The notes: generated by a model not told the origin, from the sequence alone. Numbered from the stretch's first letter, positions 7,953 to 18,640 are shown. The stretch: DNA of 64,000 nucleotides from Micromonospora mirobrigensis (GCF_900091555.1 NZ_FMCX01000005.1:186001-250000); one strand, 5' to 3'. Numbers and translations: made by a program.

Positions 7953-9161
7953 TCACCCGGTCGCGCCCACCGACCGATACACCTCGACCGTGCGTTCGGC
8001 GATGGCGTCCCAGGAGAAGTGCTCCACCGCCCGGCGGCGGCCGGCCAGCCCGAACTCCTGCGCCCGCTTCGGGTCGCCGAGCACCTCGTTCATCCCGGCC
8101 GCCAGGTCGGCCACGAACCGCTCCGGGTCCAGCGGCCGGCCGCTGCCGTCGCCGGCCTGCTCGATCGGCACCAGCAGCCCGGTCTCGCCGTCGGCGACCA
8201 CCTCGGGGATACCGCCGGTGGCGGTGGCCACCACGGCCGTCTCGCAGGCCATCGCCTCCAGGTTGACGATGCCCATCGGCTCGTAGACCGAGGGGCAGAC
8301 GAAGATCGTGGCGTGGGTGAGCACCTGGATCACCTCGTGCTTGGGCAGCATCTCGGCCACCCAGACCACCCCGGAGCGGTTGGCCCGCAGCTCGGCCACC
8401 AGACCCTCCACCTCGGCGGCGATGTCCGGGGTGTCCGGGGCGCCGGCGAGCAGCACCAGCTGGGTGTCGGCCGGCAACTCACGGGCGGCGCGCAGCAGGT
8501 AGGGCAGGCCCTTCTGCCGGGTGATCCGCCCCACGTATACGACGCTGGGGCGGGCCGGGTCGATGCCGAGCCGGTCCACCACGTCGGTGCCGTGGTCGGG
8601 GGAGTACTGCGCGGTGTCGATGCCGTTGTGCACCACGCGTACCCGGTCCGGGTCCACGCTCGGGTACGCGGTCAGCACGTCGCGCCGCATCCCGGCGCTG
8701 ACCGCGACGATCGCGTCGGCCGCCTCGTACGCCGTCTTCTCGCACCAGGACGAGAGCGCGTACCCGCCGCCGAGCTGTTCGGCCTTCCACGGTCGCAGCG
8801 GCTCCAGGCTGTGCGCGGTGACCACGTGCGGCACCCCGTGCAGCAGCTTCGCGGTGTGCCCGGCCAGGTTGGCGTACCAGGTGTGGCTGTGCACCACGTC
8901 GGTGCCGGCGCAGCCGGCGGCCATCTCCAGGTCCACGCCCATGGTGCGCAGCGCGGCGTTCGCACCGGCCAGCGCGGCCGGCTCGGCGTACGCGGTGACC
9001 CCCGGCTCCGAGCGCGGCGCGCCGAAGCAGTGCACCCGGACGTCGGCGAGCCGGCGCAGCTCGCGGGCCAGGTACTCGACGTGCACCCCGGCGCCGCCGT
9101 ACACCTCCGGCGGGTACTCCCGGGTCAGCAGGTCGACGCGGAGCGGGGTGAGATCGGTCAT
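7953..9161 (-). CDS. glgA: Glycogen synthase / maltose-1-phosphate synthase (GT4)
   Basis: The 402-aa GT-B glycosyltransferase matches the short actinobacterial GlgA class, now often called GlgM, which joins ADP-glucose to glucose-1-phosphate to give maltose-1-phosphate. Diagnostic parts are REYPPEVYGGAGVHVEYLA at the N-terminus, VHSHTWYANLAGH, VHNGID, YVGRITRQKGLPYLL and the nucleotide-site CPSVYEPMGIVNLEAMAC. I prefer ATG 9161 over GTG 9170 because AGGG lies eight bases before it. The gene is divergent from glgC with about 95 bases between starts. With GlgE close by, the GlgM role is the better inference; classical elongation from ADP-glucose is the alternative. Confidence 0.93.
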   Translation of the reverse strand: MTDLTPLRVDLLTREYPPEVYGGAGVHVEYLARELRRLADVRVHCFGAPRSEPGVTAYAEPAALAGANAALRTMGVDLEMAAGCAGTDVVHSHTWYANLAGHTAKLLHGVPHVVTAHSLEPLRPWKAEQLGGGYALSSWCEKTAYEAADAIVAVSAGMRRDVLTAYPSVDPDRVRVVHNGIDTAQYSPDHGTDVVDRLGIDPARPSVVYVGRITRQKGLPYLLRAARELPADTQLVLLAGAPDTPDIAAEVEGLVAELRANRSGVVWVAEMLPKHEVIQVLTHATIFVCPSVYEPMGIVNLEAMACETAVVATATGGIPEVVADGETGLLVPIEQAGDGSGRPLDPERFVADLAAGMNEVLGDPKRAQEFGLAGRRRAVEHFSWDAIAERTVEVYRSVGATG

Positions 9162-9255
9162 GCCCGGCACCCTAGTGCAGAAACCCGCCCCGCACCGGGC
9201 GCGCGACTGTGCCGTACGAGTGGTGAAGTTGCGACGACATGGCTAGCGTCGGGAC

Positions 9256-10488
9256 ATGGCTGCAAAGGTGCTCGCTATCGTTCTGGCCGGCGGAGAGGGC
9301 AAGCGCCTCATGCCGCTCACCACGGACCGGGCCAAGCCGGCCGTCCCGTTCGGCGGGATGTACCGCATGGTCGATTTCGTCCTGTCCAACCTGGCGAACG
9401 CCGGCTTTCTCAAGATCGTCGTGCTGACCCAGTACAAGTCCCACTCGCTGGACCGCCACATCACCAAGACGTGGCGGATGTCGACCCTGCTCGGCAACTA
9501 CGTCACCCCGGTCCCGGCCCAGCAGCGGCGCGGCCCGTGGTGGTTCGCCGGCTCCGCGGACGCGATCTACCAGAGCTTCAACCTGATCAACGACGAGCAG
9601 CCGGACTACGTGATCGTCTTCGGCGCCGACCACATCTACCGGATGGACCCGCGGCAGATGGTGGACGACCACATCGCCTCCGGCGCCGCGGTGACCGTGG
9701 CCGGCATCCGCCAGCCGCTGTCGATGGCCGACCAGTTCGGCGTGATCGAGGTCGGCGAGGACGGCAAGCGGATCCGGGCCTTCCGTGAGAAGCCCACCGA
9801 CGCGGTCGGCCTGCCCGACGCCCCCGACCAGGTCTACGCCTCGATGGGCAACTACGTCTTCAGCACCCGGGCGCTCTGCGAGATCGTCGAGCGCGACGCC
9901 GAGGACAAGACCAGCAAGCACGACATGGGCGGCAGCATCATCCCGATGCTGGTTGAGCGGGGCGAGGCGAACGTCTACGACTTCAAGGACAACGAGGTCC
10001 CCGGCAGCACCGACCGGGACCGCGGCTACTGGCGGGACGTCGGGACCCTGGACTCGTTCTACGACGCCCACATGGACCTGATCAACGTCCACCCGGTGTT
10101 CAACCTCTACAACTTCGACTGGCCGATCTACACCGACCAGCCGCCGTACCCGCCGGCGAAGTTCGTCCACCAGTGGGGCGAGCGGGTCGGCCGGGCGGTC
10201 GGCTCGATGATCTCGCCCGGCGCGGTGATCTCCGGCTCGCTGGTGGAGAACTCGGTGGTCTCGCCGAAGGTGAAGGTGCACTCCTGGGCGCACGTGGACG
10301 GCGCGGTGCTGATGGAGGGCGTCGAGATCGGCCGGCACGCGGTGGTCCGCCGGGCCATCCTGGACAAGAACGTCTACGTCCCGGAGGGCGCCGAGATCGG
10401 CGTGGACCTGGAGAAGGACCGGCAGCGCTACACCGTGTCCGACAATGGCATCGTGGTGATCGGCAAGGGGCAGCGCGTCGAGCCGTGA
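9256..10488 (+). CDS. glgC: Glucose-1-phosphate adenylyltransferase GlgC
   Basis: GlgC (410 aa) makes ADP-glucose from ATP and glucose-1-phosphate, the committed step for the glucan pathway here. The nucleotide-binding loop VLAGGEGKRLMPLTTDRAKPAVPFGG, the FGADHIYRMDP strand, the FREKPTD substrate motif, and a C-terminal left-handed beta-helix region (SPGAVISGSLVENSVV, then HVDGAVLMEGVEIG) are all present and full length. It starts at ATG 9256, and Pgm follows directly on the same strand, supplying its substrate. Identification is firm. Confidence 0.97.
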   Translation: MAAKVLAIVLAGGEGKRLMPLTTDRAKPAVPFGGMYRMVDFVLSNLANAGFLKIVVLTQYKSHSLDRHITKTWRMSTLLGNYVTPVPAQQRRGPWWFAGSADAIYQSFNLINDEQPDYVIVFGADHIYRMDPRQMVDDHIASGAAVTVAGIRQPLSMADQFGVIEVGEDGKRIRAFREKPTDAVGLPDAPDQVYASMGNYVFSTRALCEIVERDAEDKTSKHDMGGSIIPMLVERGEANVYDFKDNEVPGSTDRDRGYWRDVGTLDSFYDAHMDLINVHPVFNLYNFDWPIYTDQPPYPPAKFVHQWGERVGRAVGSMISPGAVISGSLVENSVVSPKVKVHSWAHVDGAVLMEGVEIGRHAVVRRAILDKNVYVPEGAEIGVDLEKDRQRYTVSDNGIVVIGKGQRVEP

Positions 10489-10558
10489 GGCAGGTGTGAC
10501 GCCCGCTCCCGCCGGGAACCAACCACCGTCCGTACCCCGCTTCCTGGAGGTTGCCGCA

Positions 10559-12202
<1,644 letters not shown>

Positions 12203-12212
12203 CCGGCCGGAG

Positions 12213-13136
12213 TCAGCAGGGCGGCGGCAGCTCACGCTGGTCGTGCTGCCGCCGCAGCTCCTCCGGAAGCAGCTCGCGGAGCTGGTCTGGGAGGAAGGGC
12301 AGGTCGAGCAGGCTGAGCTTGAGCTGGTTGCGTTCCTGGTAACGCAGCGGGTCGAAGCGGACCACCAGTCCCGCGTCGCGGCGGTAGCTGATGGCCACCG
12401 TGCCCTCGGTGGCCGCGTCGTTGATCACCTGGCCGTCCATCTCCACGGCGACCGCCGCCGAGTTCGGCTCCAGCTCCAGCCGGATGCTCTCGGTGGGGGA
12501 GAGCACCAGCGACCGGGAGATGCCGGCCATCGGCGCCGACGGGGTCACCACCACCGCGTCCGCGGCCGGGGAGACCAGCGGGCCGCCCGCCGCGTAGCTG
12601 TACGCCGTCGAGCCGGTCGGGGTGGCGACCACCAGCGCGTCGCAGCGGTAGTAGCCGTACCGCTGGCCGTCCACGGCGAGGGTGGCGGTGACGAAGCCCG
12701 AACCGGGCTGCCGGACCAGCGCGATGTCGTTGAAGGCCACCACGTCGTCGCCGCACAGGTCGCAGGCGAGGCAGGCGTGCGACTCGATGGTGAAGTCCTT
12801 GTCCAGCAGCCGGCCCAGCGCCTCCGGCAGCTCCGGCGGGGCGATCTCCACCAGGAAGCCGAGCCGCCCCAGGTGCACGCCGAGGACCGGCTTCGGGTCG
12901 CGGACGGCGGAGCGCAACGCGCCGAGCATGGTGCCGTCACCGCCGATGCTGATCAGGGCGTCGGCGCGGGCCGCCAGCTCGTCACCGGGCACCGCTTCGA
13001 CGCCTGCCGGCACCCGGTGCCGGTCGGCCGCGCCGACCAGCAGCGACTTGCGGTTGCGCGTGGCCCACCGCTCGATGATCCCGACCACCTCGGAGACGTC
13101 CCGGGTGGGGTGCAGCACCAGACCCAGCCCGCCCAC
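12213..13136 (-). CDS. nadK: NAD kinase
   Basis: NadK (307 aa) phosphorylates NAD to NADP. The GGDGT motif lies at residues 65-69 (SIGGDGTML), the NDIAL motif at 136-140, and the TPTGSTAYSYAAGGP loop from 172. A CxxCxxC cluster at residues 122-128 is visible; I do not know whether it binds metal. The GTG at 13136 gives MGGLGLVLHP, the usual N-terminal strand of this family. It is on the opposite strand from pgm and appears monocistronic within the window. The large non-coding stretch upstream (13137-13655) would hold its promoter. Confidence 0.93.
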   Translation of the reverse strand: MGGLGLVLHPTRDVSEVVGIIERWATRNRKSLLVGAADRHRVPAGVEAVPGDELAARADALISIGGDGTMLGALRSAVRDPKPVLGVHLGRLGFLVEIAPPELPEALGRLLDKDFTIESHACLACDLCGDDVVAFNDIALVRQPGSGFVTATLAVDGQRYGYYRCDALVVATPTGSTAYSYAAGGPLVSPAADAVVVTPSAPMAGISRSLVLSPTESIRLELEPNSAAVAVEMDGQVINDAATEGTVAISYRRDAGLVVRFDPLRYQERNQLKLSLLDLPFLPDQLRELLPEELRRQHDQRELPPPC

Positions 13137-13327
13137 CCGTACAGCTCACCACATCCGGGTCGGGGGCGCTCGGCGTACCGCAGCTCTCCGGGCACCCGCT
13201 GTCGGCCGATCCCTCCGCCGGGCCCGCGCCCCGACGACCGGGGTATCGGTGGAGGCCGCGCCCGGAGGTTGGCCGGGGCGGTGGTGAATGTCGCGCCCGG
13301 GGCGTCGGCCGGCACAGCTCTCCGTGC

Positions 13328-13428
13328 CCCTTTGCTCTGCTGCCCTCCGCGCGACAGTCACCACGGGTGACCGCGCTGTGGGCGGCGAGCCGGGCGCACT
13401 GTCGCGTCGGCGGCAGCAGAGCAAAGGG
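13328..13428. repeat. Covarying hairpin element, copy 1
   Basis: Outer arms ccctttgctctgctgcc (13328-13344) and its exact complement (13412-13428) form 17 pairs, 14 of which are identical in copy 2. After a symmetrical internal loop, an inner stem pairs cgcgacag (13350-13357) with ctgtcgcg (13399-13406). The apical part holds tcacc/ggtga at 13358-13370. Copy 2 is at 47262-47386 and keeps the architecture with compensatory changes. No target-site duplication is evident at the ends. Confidence 0.8.
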
Positions 13429-13527
13429 AGCGGCGGTAGGTAGGTGCCGGGCGTAGGTCGGTCACCGCACGAGGCGCCCGCCGAGCGGCTGTTCCCGGCC
13501 GCGCCAGGCCGTCCCGGCCTGGACGGC

Positions 13528-13593
13528 CTCGTCGGGCCGGGCTGGGCTCGACGGGCCCGGACTGGGCTCGTCGGGCCGGGCTGGGCTCGACGG
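13528..13593. repeat. 27-base direct repeat, two copies, 39-base period
   Basis: Positions 13528-13554 and 13567-13593 are identical over 27 bases (starting ctcgtcgggccgggctgggc) and are separated by 12 bases. They lie just beyond a 9-bp hairpin at 13506-13529 (aggccgtcc with ggacggcct). Partial further copies of the gggctcg word follow to about 13610. No function can be read from it. Confidence 0.7.
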
Positions 13594-13652
13594 CCTGACG
13601 GGGCTCGACCGGGCCCCTAGATGCCCGACCGGCCCCTTCGGCCCGACTGGCG

Positions 13653-13693
13653 CCAGGTGCGCCGGCGGTGCGGACACCGCCGGCGCACCCTGG
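13653..13693 (-). terminator. Strong hairpin terminator behind the M14 peptidase gene
   Basis: A perfect 15-bp stem (13656-13670 with 13675-13689, loop cgga) extends by three more pairs past a one-base bulge. It sits 15 bases beyond the stop of the minus-strand peptidase gene. There is no U tract, which is usual for actinomycete terminators. Confidence 0.75.
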
Positions 13694-13707
13694 TGGCCGG
13701 TCCCGCG

Positions 13708-16700
13708 TTACGGCTTCGCGGCCAGGTGCTTCAGCGACCGGGCGACCAGGTCGTCCCGGGCGGCCGGGGCCAGCCCCTCCAGGCCGAAGCCGAGGTAGAC
13801 GCTGTCCGTGGTGACCACGGCCGCGCCCTCGGAGAACGCCTGCTGGCTTCGCGACCAGTCGTTGGCGGCGGCGCCGGAACCGGCCGGCGGGCCGGCCACC
13901 GACCAGCCGCCCAGGTCGGGCGTCTCGAACGAGGTCTGGGAGACCACCGCGCCGTCGGCGATCACCCGCGCGTCGTCCACGAAGACACCCAGGCCCTGGG
14001 TGCCCCAGTCGGAGACGTACGAGATGGAGACCTCCACCTGCTTGCCGGCGTACGCCGACAGGTCGACGGCGAACTCCTGCCAGCCACCGGAGGCGCCGGT
14101 GGCCGCGTTCCAGGTGCCGGTGGTGCCGGTCGGCGAGCAGTCCGCCCCCTGGTAGTGGCCGAGGAACGGGTGCAGCTGTGCCACCCAGCCCGACTGGCAG
14201 CTCTCCCCGGTGCCGGTGCCGGTGTGCCCGTTGGCGTCCGGCAGCGTCGTCCAGGTGTCGCTGCCCACCTCGTGCGCCTCGACGATCATGAAGTCCCAGT
14301 TCTGCTCGATGTCGTACGAGGTCCAGAAGCGCAGCTCACCGCTGCTCGCCCCGGTCAGGTCCACGGTCCGGGTGAGCCGCTTGTACGACTGGTCGGCCCG
14401 GTCGCTGTAGAGGTACCAGTCGCCGGTGTGCGGGTCGAACGGGGCGCCGCCGGGGCGTACCCAGTCCACCGCCGCCGAGCTGGCGAACTGCGGGAACTGC
14501 TCGGGCTTGAGGAAGCTCGACGTGGTCAGGAAGGACGCCGTGTGGTCCTGGTTGCCGGCGGATCCGGCGGCGTTGAGCTGTCCGGTGAAGCCGGTGAAGG
14601 CCCCCGCCGAGCCGCGTACCGGGTAGGGGTTGCCGTCCGGGTCGGTGCCGCCGTCACTGACGTAGTTGTAGGCGCCCAGGTAGTACTGCTGGAAGTCGTT
14701 GAGCAGCGGCAGGCAGGCCACGTCGTTCGGGTCGGTGCACTCCGGCGGGGCGTCCGGCCGGTAGACGTACGAGCCGTTGGCGCCCTGCGCGAAGAGCGCG
14801 TACTTGCCGCTGACCAGGACCTTGCCGCCCTCGTTGAGGTAGTCGCGGACGGCCAGTTCGGTGTCCAGCGCGGCCCGGGCCGCGGTGCCGCCGACCTGCC
14901 CCGGTGAGCGGGGGATGATGTCGTCGCCGGTCTCCCAGATCACCGTCTTGTAGTGCGACAGCACGCCCAGCGGGTGCGGGGCCCGGCGGCCCATCGCGTC
15001 GAAGTCGTACACGTCGGCCCGGTGTCCGGCCTTCGTCACCGACGCGGCGATCTGGTCGGCGTACTTCGCGGTGGGGCTGTTCTGCGCCGGGCTCAGGCCG
15101 GTGGTGTCCTCCACCGCGAGGACCAGTACGTCCCCGCCGACGTCGGTGTGCACCCGGTAGGTGAAGTGGTCGCTGGCCACCGGGCCCCTGCGGGGCTTGA
15201 CCCCGGTGAACCAGACCTCCACCCGGTCGCCGGGTTTCGTGCCGGTCACCGTGCCGCGCAGCTCGGCGTAGTAGTCGTCGTTGGTGTCGCCGTAGCGCTC
15301 ACCACCGCGCCACTCGCGGACCTTGACCGTCTTCGGCCGGCCGCCGTTGACCAGGTAGTGCATCCGGACGTCCTTGAGGGCGCGCCGGGCGATCGTGGCG
15401 ACCTGCTGGGTCCGGCCGTACGAGGTGTCGAAGGAGTCGACCACGAAGTCCGGGGTGCTGCGGCCGACCACCGAAGCCGGGTCGTCCGGGTCGCCGGCCG
15501 ACTTCGCCACGGCCAGGGCGAACGGCAGGTTCTTGGCCACCTCGGCGGAGATCAGCTTCTCGTCGTCGGGGAAGATGAAGCCGCTGACGCAGTCCGCCGG
15601 GTCCCACTGGTCGTCGGGGTCGGACGCCGACGCGGTCTGGCAGGTGGACATCTCGGGGGTGAAGCCGAGGGTCTTGTAGCGCACCTGGGCGTGGGCGTCG
15701 GTGTCGCCGTTGGTGGTGTACAGCTCGGCGGAGATGTCCGGGTCGTAGCCGGGGACGGCCGGGTGGGCGTCGTCGCCGGCCATCGTCTCGTAGATGACGT
15801 CGTCCGGGGTGGGCGTGCTCACCTGCCAGCCCACGCCGTAGAGCAGCAGCTCGGCGGCGGAGTGGTAGTTGATCAGGAACTTGAAGCCGACCCGCTTGAA
15901 GAGCCGGTCCAGCGCCTTGGTCTCCGGCTCCGAGTTCGGCCCGGTGCCGCGGTAGGTCTCGCTGGACGGGTCCGGCGAGGAGCCCTCGTCGTCGTAGCCC
16001 CACTTGTAGGCGAAGTTGCGGTTGAGGTCCACGCCGTCGACGCCGGTGAGCTGTCCGTCGCCGTTGTTGTCCCGCAGGTTCTTGCGCCACAGCCGGTTGC
16101 CCGGGGTGAAGGTGTAGTCGTAGCCGTCCGGGTTGGCCACCGGCAGGAACCACAGTTCCCGGGTGTCCACCAGGGAGGTGACCTCCGGGTCGGTGCCGTA
16201 GTTGTCCAGGTAGTGGTGCAGCAGCCGCCGGGTCATCTCCGGGGTGATCCACTCGCGGGCGTGCTGGGTGCTGGAGTAGAGCACCGCCGGGCGGGTGCCG
16301 TCGGGCACCTTGCCGGCGTTCTTGGTCACCTTGACCGCGAGGATCGGCTTGCCCTGCACGGTGCGGCCGATGGTCTCCAGCTTGGCCAGCTTGGGGAAGC
16401 GGGCCGCGGTGGCGGTCAGCTCGTCGCGGATGCCGCCCGGCTCGCTGTACGAGCGGAACGCCTTCCACCCGGCGCTGGCCTGCTCGCGCAGCAGCTGGGA
16501 TGCGGGTTTTCCGTCGACCTTCTTCACGCTCAGCGGGACGCCCTGGCCGGCCAGTCGCCGGGCCTCGCGGCGGCTGAGCACCGTCTCGACCCGGGCGCCG
16601 CCGGCGGTGGTCTGCACCGCGTCGTGCCCCAGGTCGACCCCCGCCGCGCGGAGCTTGCCCAGTTGCTGCGCGTCCACCGTGCCGACGTACACCTCGAGGC

Positions 16701-16809
16701 CGTCGCGGGCGGCCGGATCGGACGGTGGTCTTGCACTGGCCGGTGCGGTCAACGCCAACGCGCCGACCAGTGTGAACACGCCGGCGATCGCCAGCCGTCT
16801 GCGCCTCAT
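13708..16809 (-). CDS. Secreted M14 zinc carboxypeptidase, multidomain
   Basis: The product (1033 aa from ATG 16809) is a secreted M14 metallopeptidase. A signal peptide (basic RRRR, hydrophobic core, cut after APASA near residue 26) precedes a propeptide-like region. The catalytic domain has zinc ligands H183 and E186 in QHAREWIT and H316 in NYHS, and the general base is probably E386 in GFTPEMSTC. A long C-terminal half follows, including a VSGKYAL-containing region and a jelly-roll or MAM-like module (ELRFWTSYDIEQNWDFMIVEA; GLGVFVDDARV). The start is set by AAGGGGG seven bases before ATG 16809; an upstream ATG at 16866 lacks this. A hairpin terminator follows the stop. The peptide target is unknown. 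Confidence 0.9.
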   Translation of the reverse strand: MRRRRLAIAGVFTLVGALALTAPASARPPSDPAARDGLEVYVGTVDAQQLGKLRAAGVDLGHDAVQTTAGGARVETVLSRREARRLAGQGVPLSVKKVDGKPASQLLREQASAGWKAFRSYSEPGGIRDELTATAARFPKLAKLETIGRTVQGKPILAVKVTKNAGKVPDGTRPAVLYSSTQHAREWITPEMTRRLLHHYLDNYGTDPEVTSLVDTRELWFLPVANPDGYDYTFTPGNRLWRKNLRDNNGDGQLTGVDGVDLNRNFAYKWGYDDEGSSPDPSSETYRGTGPNSEPETKALDRLFKRVGFKFLINYHSAAELLLYGVGWQVSTPTPDDVIYETMAGDDAHPAVPGYDPDISAELYTTNGDTDAHAQVRYKTLGFTPEMSTCQTASASDPDDQWDPADCVSGFIFPDDEKLISAEVAKNLPFALAVAKSAGDPDDPASVVGRSTPDFVVDSFDTSYGRTQQVATIARRALKDVRMHYLVNGGRPKTVKVREWRGGERYGDTNDDYYAELRGTVTGTKPGDRVEVWFTGVKPRRGPVASDHFTYRVHTDVGGDVLVLAVEDTTGLSPAQNSPTAKYADQIAASVTKAGHRADVYDFDAMGRRAPHPLGVLSHYKTVIWETGDDIIPRSPGQVGGTAARAALDTELAVRDYLNEGGKVLVSGKYALFAQGANGSYVYRPDAPPECTDPNDVACLPLLNDFQQYYLGAYNYVSDGGTDPDGNPYPVRGSAGAFTGFTGQLNAAGSAGNQDHTASFLTTSSFLKPEQFPQFASSAAVDWVRPGGAPFDPHTGDWYLYSDRADQSYKRLTRTVDLTGASSGELRFWTSYDIEQNWDFMIVEAHEVGSDTWTTLPDANGHTGTGTGESCQSGWVAQLHPFLGHYQGADCSPTGTTGTWNAATGASGGWQEFAVDLSAYAGKQVEVSISYVSDWGTQGLGVFVDDARVIADGAVVSQTSFETPDLGGWSVAGPPAGSGAAANDWSRSQQAFSEGAAVVTTDSVYLGFGLEGLAPAARDDLVARSLKHLAAKP

Positions 16810-16995
16810 CGCGCCCCCTTCGGTGGAAGGACCTGTAGCGCGAGCCTTGCGGGGAGTTGCATGCATGTCAATGGACCGATCAAGCGGAGATGTCGGCGGT
16901 TTGCAGCAACTTAGTCAGATTTGCTCCGTTAGCCATGGCGTGGGCCGAAGGACCGCCGGTGGTGCGTCGCGGCCCGAACCGGGAGAGGGGGCGCC

Positions 16996-17724
16996 ATGCA
17001 TGTGGTGATCATGGCGGGTGGACGAGGTACCCGGCTGCGGCCGTACACCACCGCGCTGCCCAAGCCGTTGGTGCCGATCGGGGACAGCTACGCCATCCTG
17101 GAGATCGTCCTGCACCAGCTGGCGGCGCGCGGCTTCACCCACGCCATCCTGGCGATCAACCACCTCGGCTCGCTGATCCGTGCCTTCGTCGGCGACGGCC
17201 AGCGGTTCGGGCTCCGGGTCGACTACACCGAGGAGCGGGTGCCACTGTCCACGGTCGGGCCGCTGTTCGGGCTCCTGGACCGGCTCCCCGAGCACTTCCT
17301 GGTGATGAACGGGGACATCCTCACCGACCTGGACTACGCCGACCTGCTGCACACCCACATGGCCTCGGGCGCGCCGGTCACCGTGGCGACCTTCCAGCGC
17401 AGCGTGAAGATCGACTTTGGGGTGCTCACCGTCGCCGAGGACCGGGTGGTCGAGTTCACCGAGAAGCCCACCCTCGACTACCGGGTCAGCATGGGCGTCT
17501 ACGGGCTCTCCGCCAAGGCCGTCGCCGGCTACCCGGTCGGCCGGCCGTTCGGCTTCGACCAGCTGATGCTCGACCTCATCGGTCAGGGGCAGTACCCCGC
17601 CGACTACCCCTTCGAGGGGCACTGGCTCGACATCGGACGGCCCGAGGACTACGACGAGGCCAACCGGACCTTCGACGACCTGCGTTCGACGCTGCTGCCC
17701 GCGACGGTCGGCGGCGCCGGGTGA
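16996..17724 (+). CDS. Sugar-phosphate nucleotidyltransferase
   Basis: The 242-aa protein is a single-domain nucleotidyltransferase of the RmlA/GalU/mannose-1-P type, making an NDP-sugar. The signature MAGGRGTRLRPYT lies at residues 6-18, with LPKPLVPIGD next, FLVMNGDILTDLDY near 105 and EFTEKPTLDYRVSMGVYGL in the middle. It lacks the C-terminal beta-helix of GlgC. The start at ATG 16996 has GGGAGAGGGGG before it. It is the first gene of the plus-strand polysaccharide arm, and its stop overlaps the next start (GTGA). Which sugar and nucleotide it uses cannot be read; a short form like this often handles glucose-1-P or mannose-1-P. Confidence 0.87.
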   Translation: MHVVIMAGGRGTRLRPYTTALPKPLVPIGDSYAILEIVLHQLAARGFTHAILAINHLGSLIRAFVGDGQRFGLRVDYTEERVPLSTVGPLFGLLDRLPEHFLVMNGDILTDLDYADLLHTHMASGAPVTVATFQRSVKIDFGVLTVAEDRVVEFTEKPTLDYRVSMGVYGLSAKAVAGYPVGRPFGFDQLMLDLIGQGQYPADYPFEGHWLDIGRPEDYDEANRTFDDLRSTLLPATVGGAG

Positions 17725-18638
17725 GCCGGGTCCTGGTCTTCGGCGGCGCAGGCTTCCTCGGCCGGCACGTGGCGCGGGCGCTGGCCGACGAGGCGACGTT
17801 GATCCTGCCCCGTCGCGCCGAGTGCGACCTGGTGGAGGCGAGCCTGCCCGAGCTGACCGACCTGGTCCGGCGGGCGCGGCCGAGCGCGGTGGTCAACTGC
17901 ACCGGCCGGCTCGACGGCACCGAGCTGGAGTTCGTCCGGGCACACCCGCTGGTCACCGCGAAGCTGATCGAGGCGCTCCGCTCCGCCGCCCCGACCGCCC
18001 GGCTGGTCCGGATCGGCTCCGCCGGGGAGTACGGCCCGACCCCGGTCGGCCGGTCGGTCCGGGAGGACGACCCGGTCGACCCGGTCGGCGGGTACGGCCT
18101 GAGCCACCTGACCGCCACCCGCCTGGTGGAGCTGGCGGTCACCGCCGGCCTGCTGGACGGGGTGGTGCTGCGGGTGTTCAACCCGATCGGCCCCGGCCTG
18201 CCCGAGCAGAGCGTGCTCGGCCGGGCGGCCCGGCTGCTGCGCGGCGCGCTGGCCCGGGGCGAGGCCGGCATCGCCCTCGGCTCCCTCGACGCGCACCGCG
18301 ACCTGGTCGACGTGCGGGACGTGGCGCTGGCCGTGCGGGCCGCCGTCCGCCGGCCGGCCCTGCCCGCCGTGGTCTTCAACGTCGGCAGTGGACGGGCCGT
18401 GCGGATCCGGGACGCGGTGCGGATGCTCGCCACCGCCGCCGGGTTCTCCGGGGTCGTCACCGAGGCGGCCCCCGCGCCGGGCGCCGCCCGCACCGCCGCC
18501 GTGCCGTGGATCTGCGCCGACGTCTCACGGGCCGCCGGCGGTCTCGGCTGGGCCCCCTCGTACGACCTCACCGACACGGTGAAGGCCATCTGGAGCGAGG
18601 TCGGCGACCTCGCCCACGTTCCGCTGCCGAAGGAGTAA
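17721..18638 (+). CDS. SDR family protein with altered YxxxH active site
   Basis: This 305-aa extended SDR has an intact Rossmann loop FGGAGFLG (residues 7-14) and the substrate-strand Ser region RIGSAGEYGPT. However, the catalytic YxxxK reads Y125-GLS-H129. A His in place of the Lys that lowers the Tyr pKa and orients NAD is unusual for a redox SDR. The protein may therefore be slow, specialised or non-catalytic. A C-terminal NVGSGRAVRIRDAVRML fits sugar-nucleotide epimerases. It overlaps the previous stop by GTGA and is followed, across AAGGAG, by the dehydrogenase. A nucleotide-sugar reductase or epimerase role is inferred from context only. Confidence 0.8.
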   Translation: MSRVLVFGGAGFLGRHVARALADEATLILPRRAECDLVEASLPELTDLVRRARPSAVVNCTGRLDGTELEFVRAHPLVTAKLIEALRSAAPTARLVRIGSAGEYGPTPVGRSVREDDPVDPVGGYGLSHLTATRLVELAVTAGLLDGVVLRVFNPIGPGLPEQSVLGRAARLLRGALARGEAGIALGSLDAHRDLVDVRDVALAVRAAVRRPALPAVVFNVGSGRAVRIRDAVRMLATAAGFSGVVTEAAPAPGAARTAAVPWICADVSRAAGGLGWAPSYDLTDTVKAIWSEVGDLAHVPLPKE

Positions 18639-18640
18639 GC

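Larger units (their letters stand above)
13137..13655. other. Repeat-rich non-coding stretch of about 520 bases
   Basis: No gene is credible here. It contains the covarying hairpin element at 13328-13428, a 9-bp hairpin at 13506-13529, and a 27-base perfect direct repeat at 13528-13554 and 13567-13593. The terminator hairpin of the M14 peptidase gene follows. The nadK promoter should lie near its 13137 end; I see no confident consensus. Confidence 0.6.

Noticed and set aside
13462..13677. Minus-strand frame with PSSPARPDE repeats
   Set aside because: It is the translation of the 27-base direct repeat and overlaps the peptidase terminator; there is no ribosome site or downstream homology.
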